A stretch of 6,440 nt of DNA. Origin: Sedimentisphaerales bacterium (GTDB lineage Bacteria; Planctomycetota; Phycisphaerae; Sedimentisphaerales; SM23-30). Under the pieces are notes generated by a model. The model searched no databases, had not been told where the DNA came from, and saw only the letters and a program-made list of their open reading frames with translations. Shown here piece after piece: positions 6,039 through 6,440 of the stretch (positions within the stretch are counted from its first letter, which is position 1; the number at the start of each line of letters is the position of its first letter). A program made the position numbers and the translations under genes. The stretch lies in assembly GCA_030640865.1 (NCBI GenBank), contig DAOWIP010000375.1, forward strand, positions 1 through 6,440. Direction: 5' to 3'.

Positions 6039-6440
6039 ATGATTACACATACTAATTCCAGGCGTGATTTTCTCAAAACAGTGGGTTGGACCGCGGCTAC
6101 GATGGCTTTGCCTTCTTTTGCGCAGGGACAAACCTTTCAAGCCACGCTCAAGCCACTGCTTCGGACGGTTGATCTGAACATCGGTGAATCACAAACAATT
6201 AAGTTGCACGACGGCTCTGATGCAACAGTCAAACTACTCGATCTGAAAGAAAACCGCGACGATCTTCGCCAGGCCGTTCGCCATGCCGAGGTCAGAGTGC
6301 TCGTTAATAATAAAACGGTTACGCTGGTCTCTTCGACCTATCGCCTGCCGACGACCATCGCCGGGGTACGGATCGACTGTCCCGTTACAAAAGGTTATTT
6401 GAAAAAAAGCAGCAAAAAAAACGTCTGGGCCATGGATAAA
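6039..6440 (+). CDS. Tat-exported protein of unknown function, N-terminal part (runs off the window)
   Basis: The frame is open for 134 codons to the window edge. It begins with a textbook twin-arginine signal, SRRDFLK at residues 7-13, then a hydrophobic stretch to about 25 and a likely cleavage site after S-F-A28. The mature part is mostly beta-prone and polar, with a charged segment near residues 70-85 and a single cysteine in the segment VRIDCP. It ends in a lysine-rich stretch before the edge. There is no lipobox, so a soluble periplasmic protein is expected. The mature start vaguely resembles, from memory, N-terminal regions of exported proteins with a later M23-type peptidase domain in PVC bacteria, but the diagnostic part is not in the window. 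The start is firm: AAGGAG at 6027-6032 is six bases upstream and the Tat motif follows directly. Confidence 0.85.
   Translation, partial: MITHTNSRRDFLKTVGWTAATMALPSFAQGQTFQATLKPLLRTVDLNIGESQTIKLHDGSDATVKLLDLKENRDDLRQAVRHAEVRVLVNNKTVTLVSSTYRLPTTIAGVRIDCPVTKGYLKKSSKKNVWAMDK

Noticed and set aside
1..6440. tRNA genes, CRISPR repeats, insertion-sequence ends or transposase remnants
   Set aside because: None was seen on reading both strands; gaps between genes are too short and contain no regularly spaced repeats or terminal inverted repeats.

Overview
The window carries four complete genes and one 3'-truncated gene, all on the + strand, separated by gaps of 22 to 168 bases. It has no rRNA, tRNA, CRISPR array, insertion sequence or convincing intrinsic terminator. 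GC content is moderate. Gene content suggests a Gram-negative-type bacterium of the Planctomycetota or neighbouring PVC groups, perhaps a Phycisphaerae-like anaerobe from sediment. The pointers are a very large PhoD-like phosphatase with a lectin-like N-terminus, an arylsulfatase-A-like lipoprotein, and a Tat-exported protein beside elongation factor P. This placement is inference from family resemblance, not from a marker gene.

Layout. Bases 1-28 may be the tail of an upstream gene. Bases 44-1051 encode a Gfo/Idh/MocA-family NAD(P)-dependent oxidoreductase whose motifs recall UDP-sugar 3-dehydrogenases. A 168-base gap (1052-1219) follows. It is AT-rich at its left end and holds a promoter-like element made of a repeated 9-mer, a micro-ORF with its own ribosome binding site, and a short inverted repeat. 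Bases 1220-3859 encode an exported 879-residue PhoD-like metallophosphatase. Only 22 bases later, 3882-5327 encode a formylglycine-type sulfatase with a combined Tat and lipobox signal. The two are very probably one transcription unit. An 85-base leader, 60 % A, leads to efp (5413-5976), and a Tat-signal protein starts at 6039 and runs off the window.

How they may work together. The phosphatase and sulfatase are both predicted to act outside the cytoplasm and to cleave phosphate and sulfate esters. Together they could strip substituents from polysaccharides or other organic matter, releasing phosphate, sulfate and the carbon backbone. The oxidoreductase and efp look like housekeeping neighbours with no clear functional link. 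I see no clearly new multi-gene system. The most interesting points are departures from textbook active sites: the phosphatase lacks the usual PhoD cysteine motif, the sulfatase has Gly where arylsulfatase A has a catalytic His, and EF-P has Leu for the usual Pro in its modification loop. The promoter region in front of the phosphatase, with its possible relict gene start, is the other point of interest.
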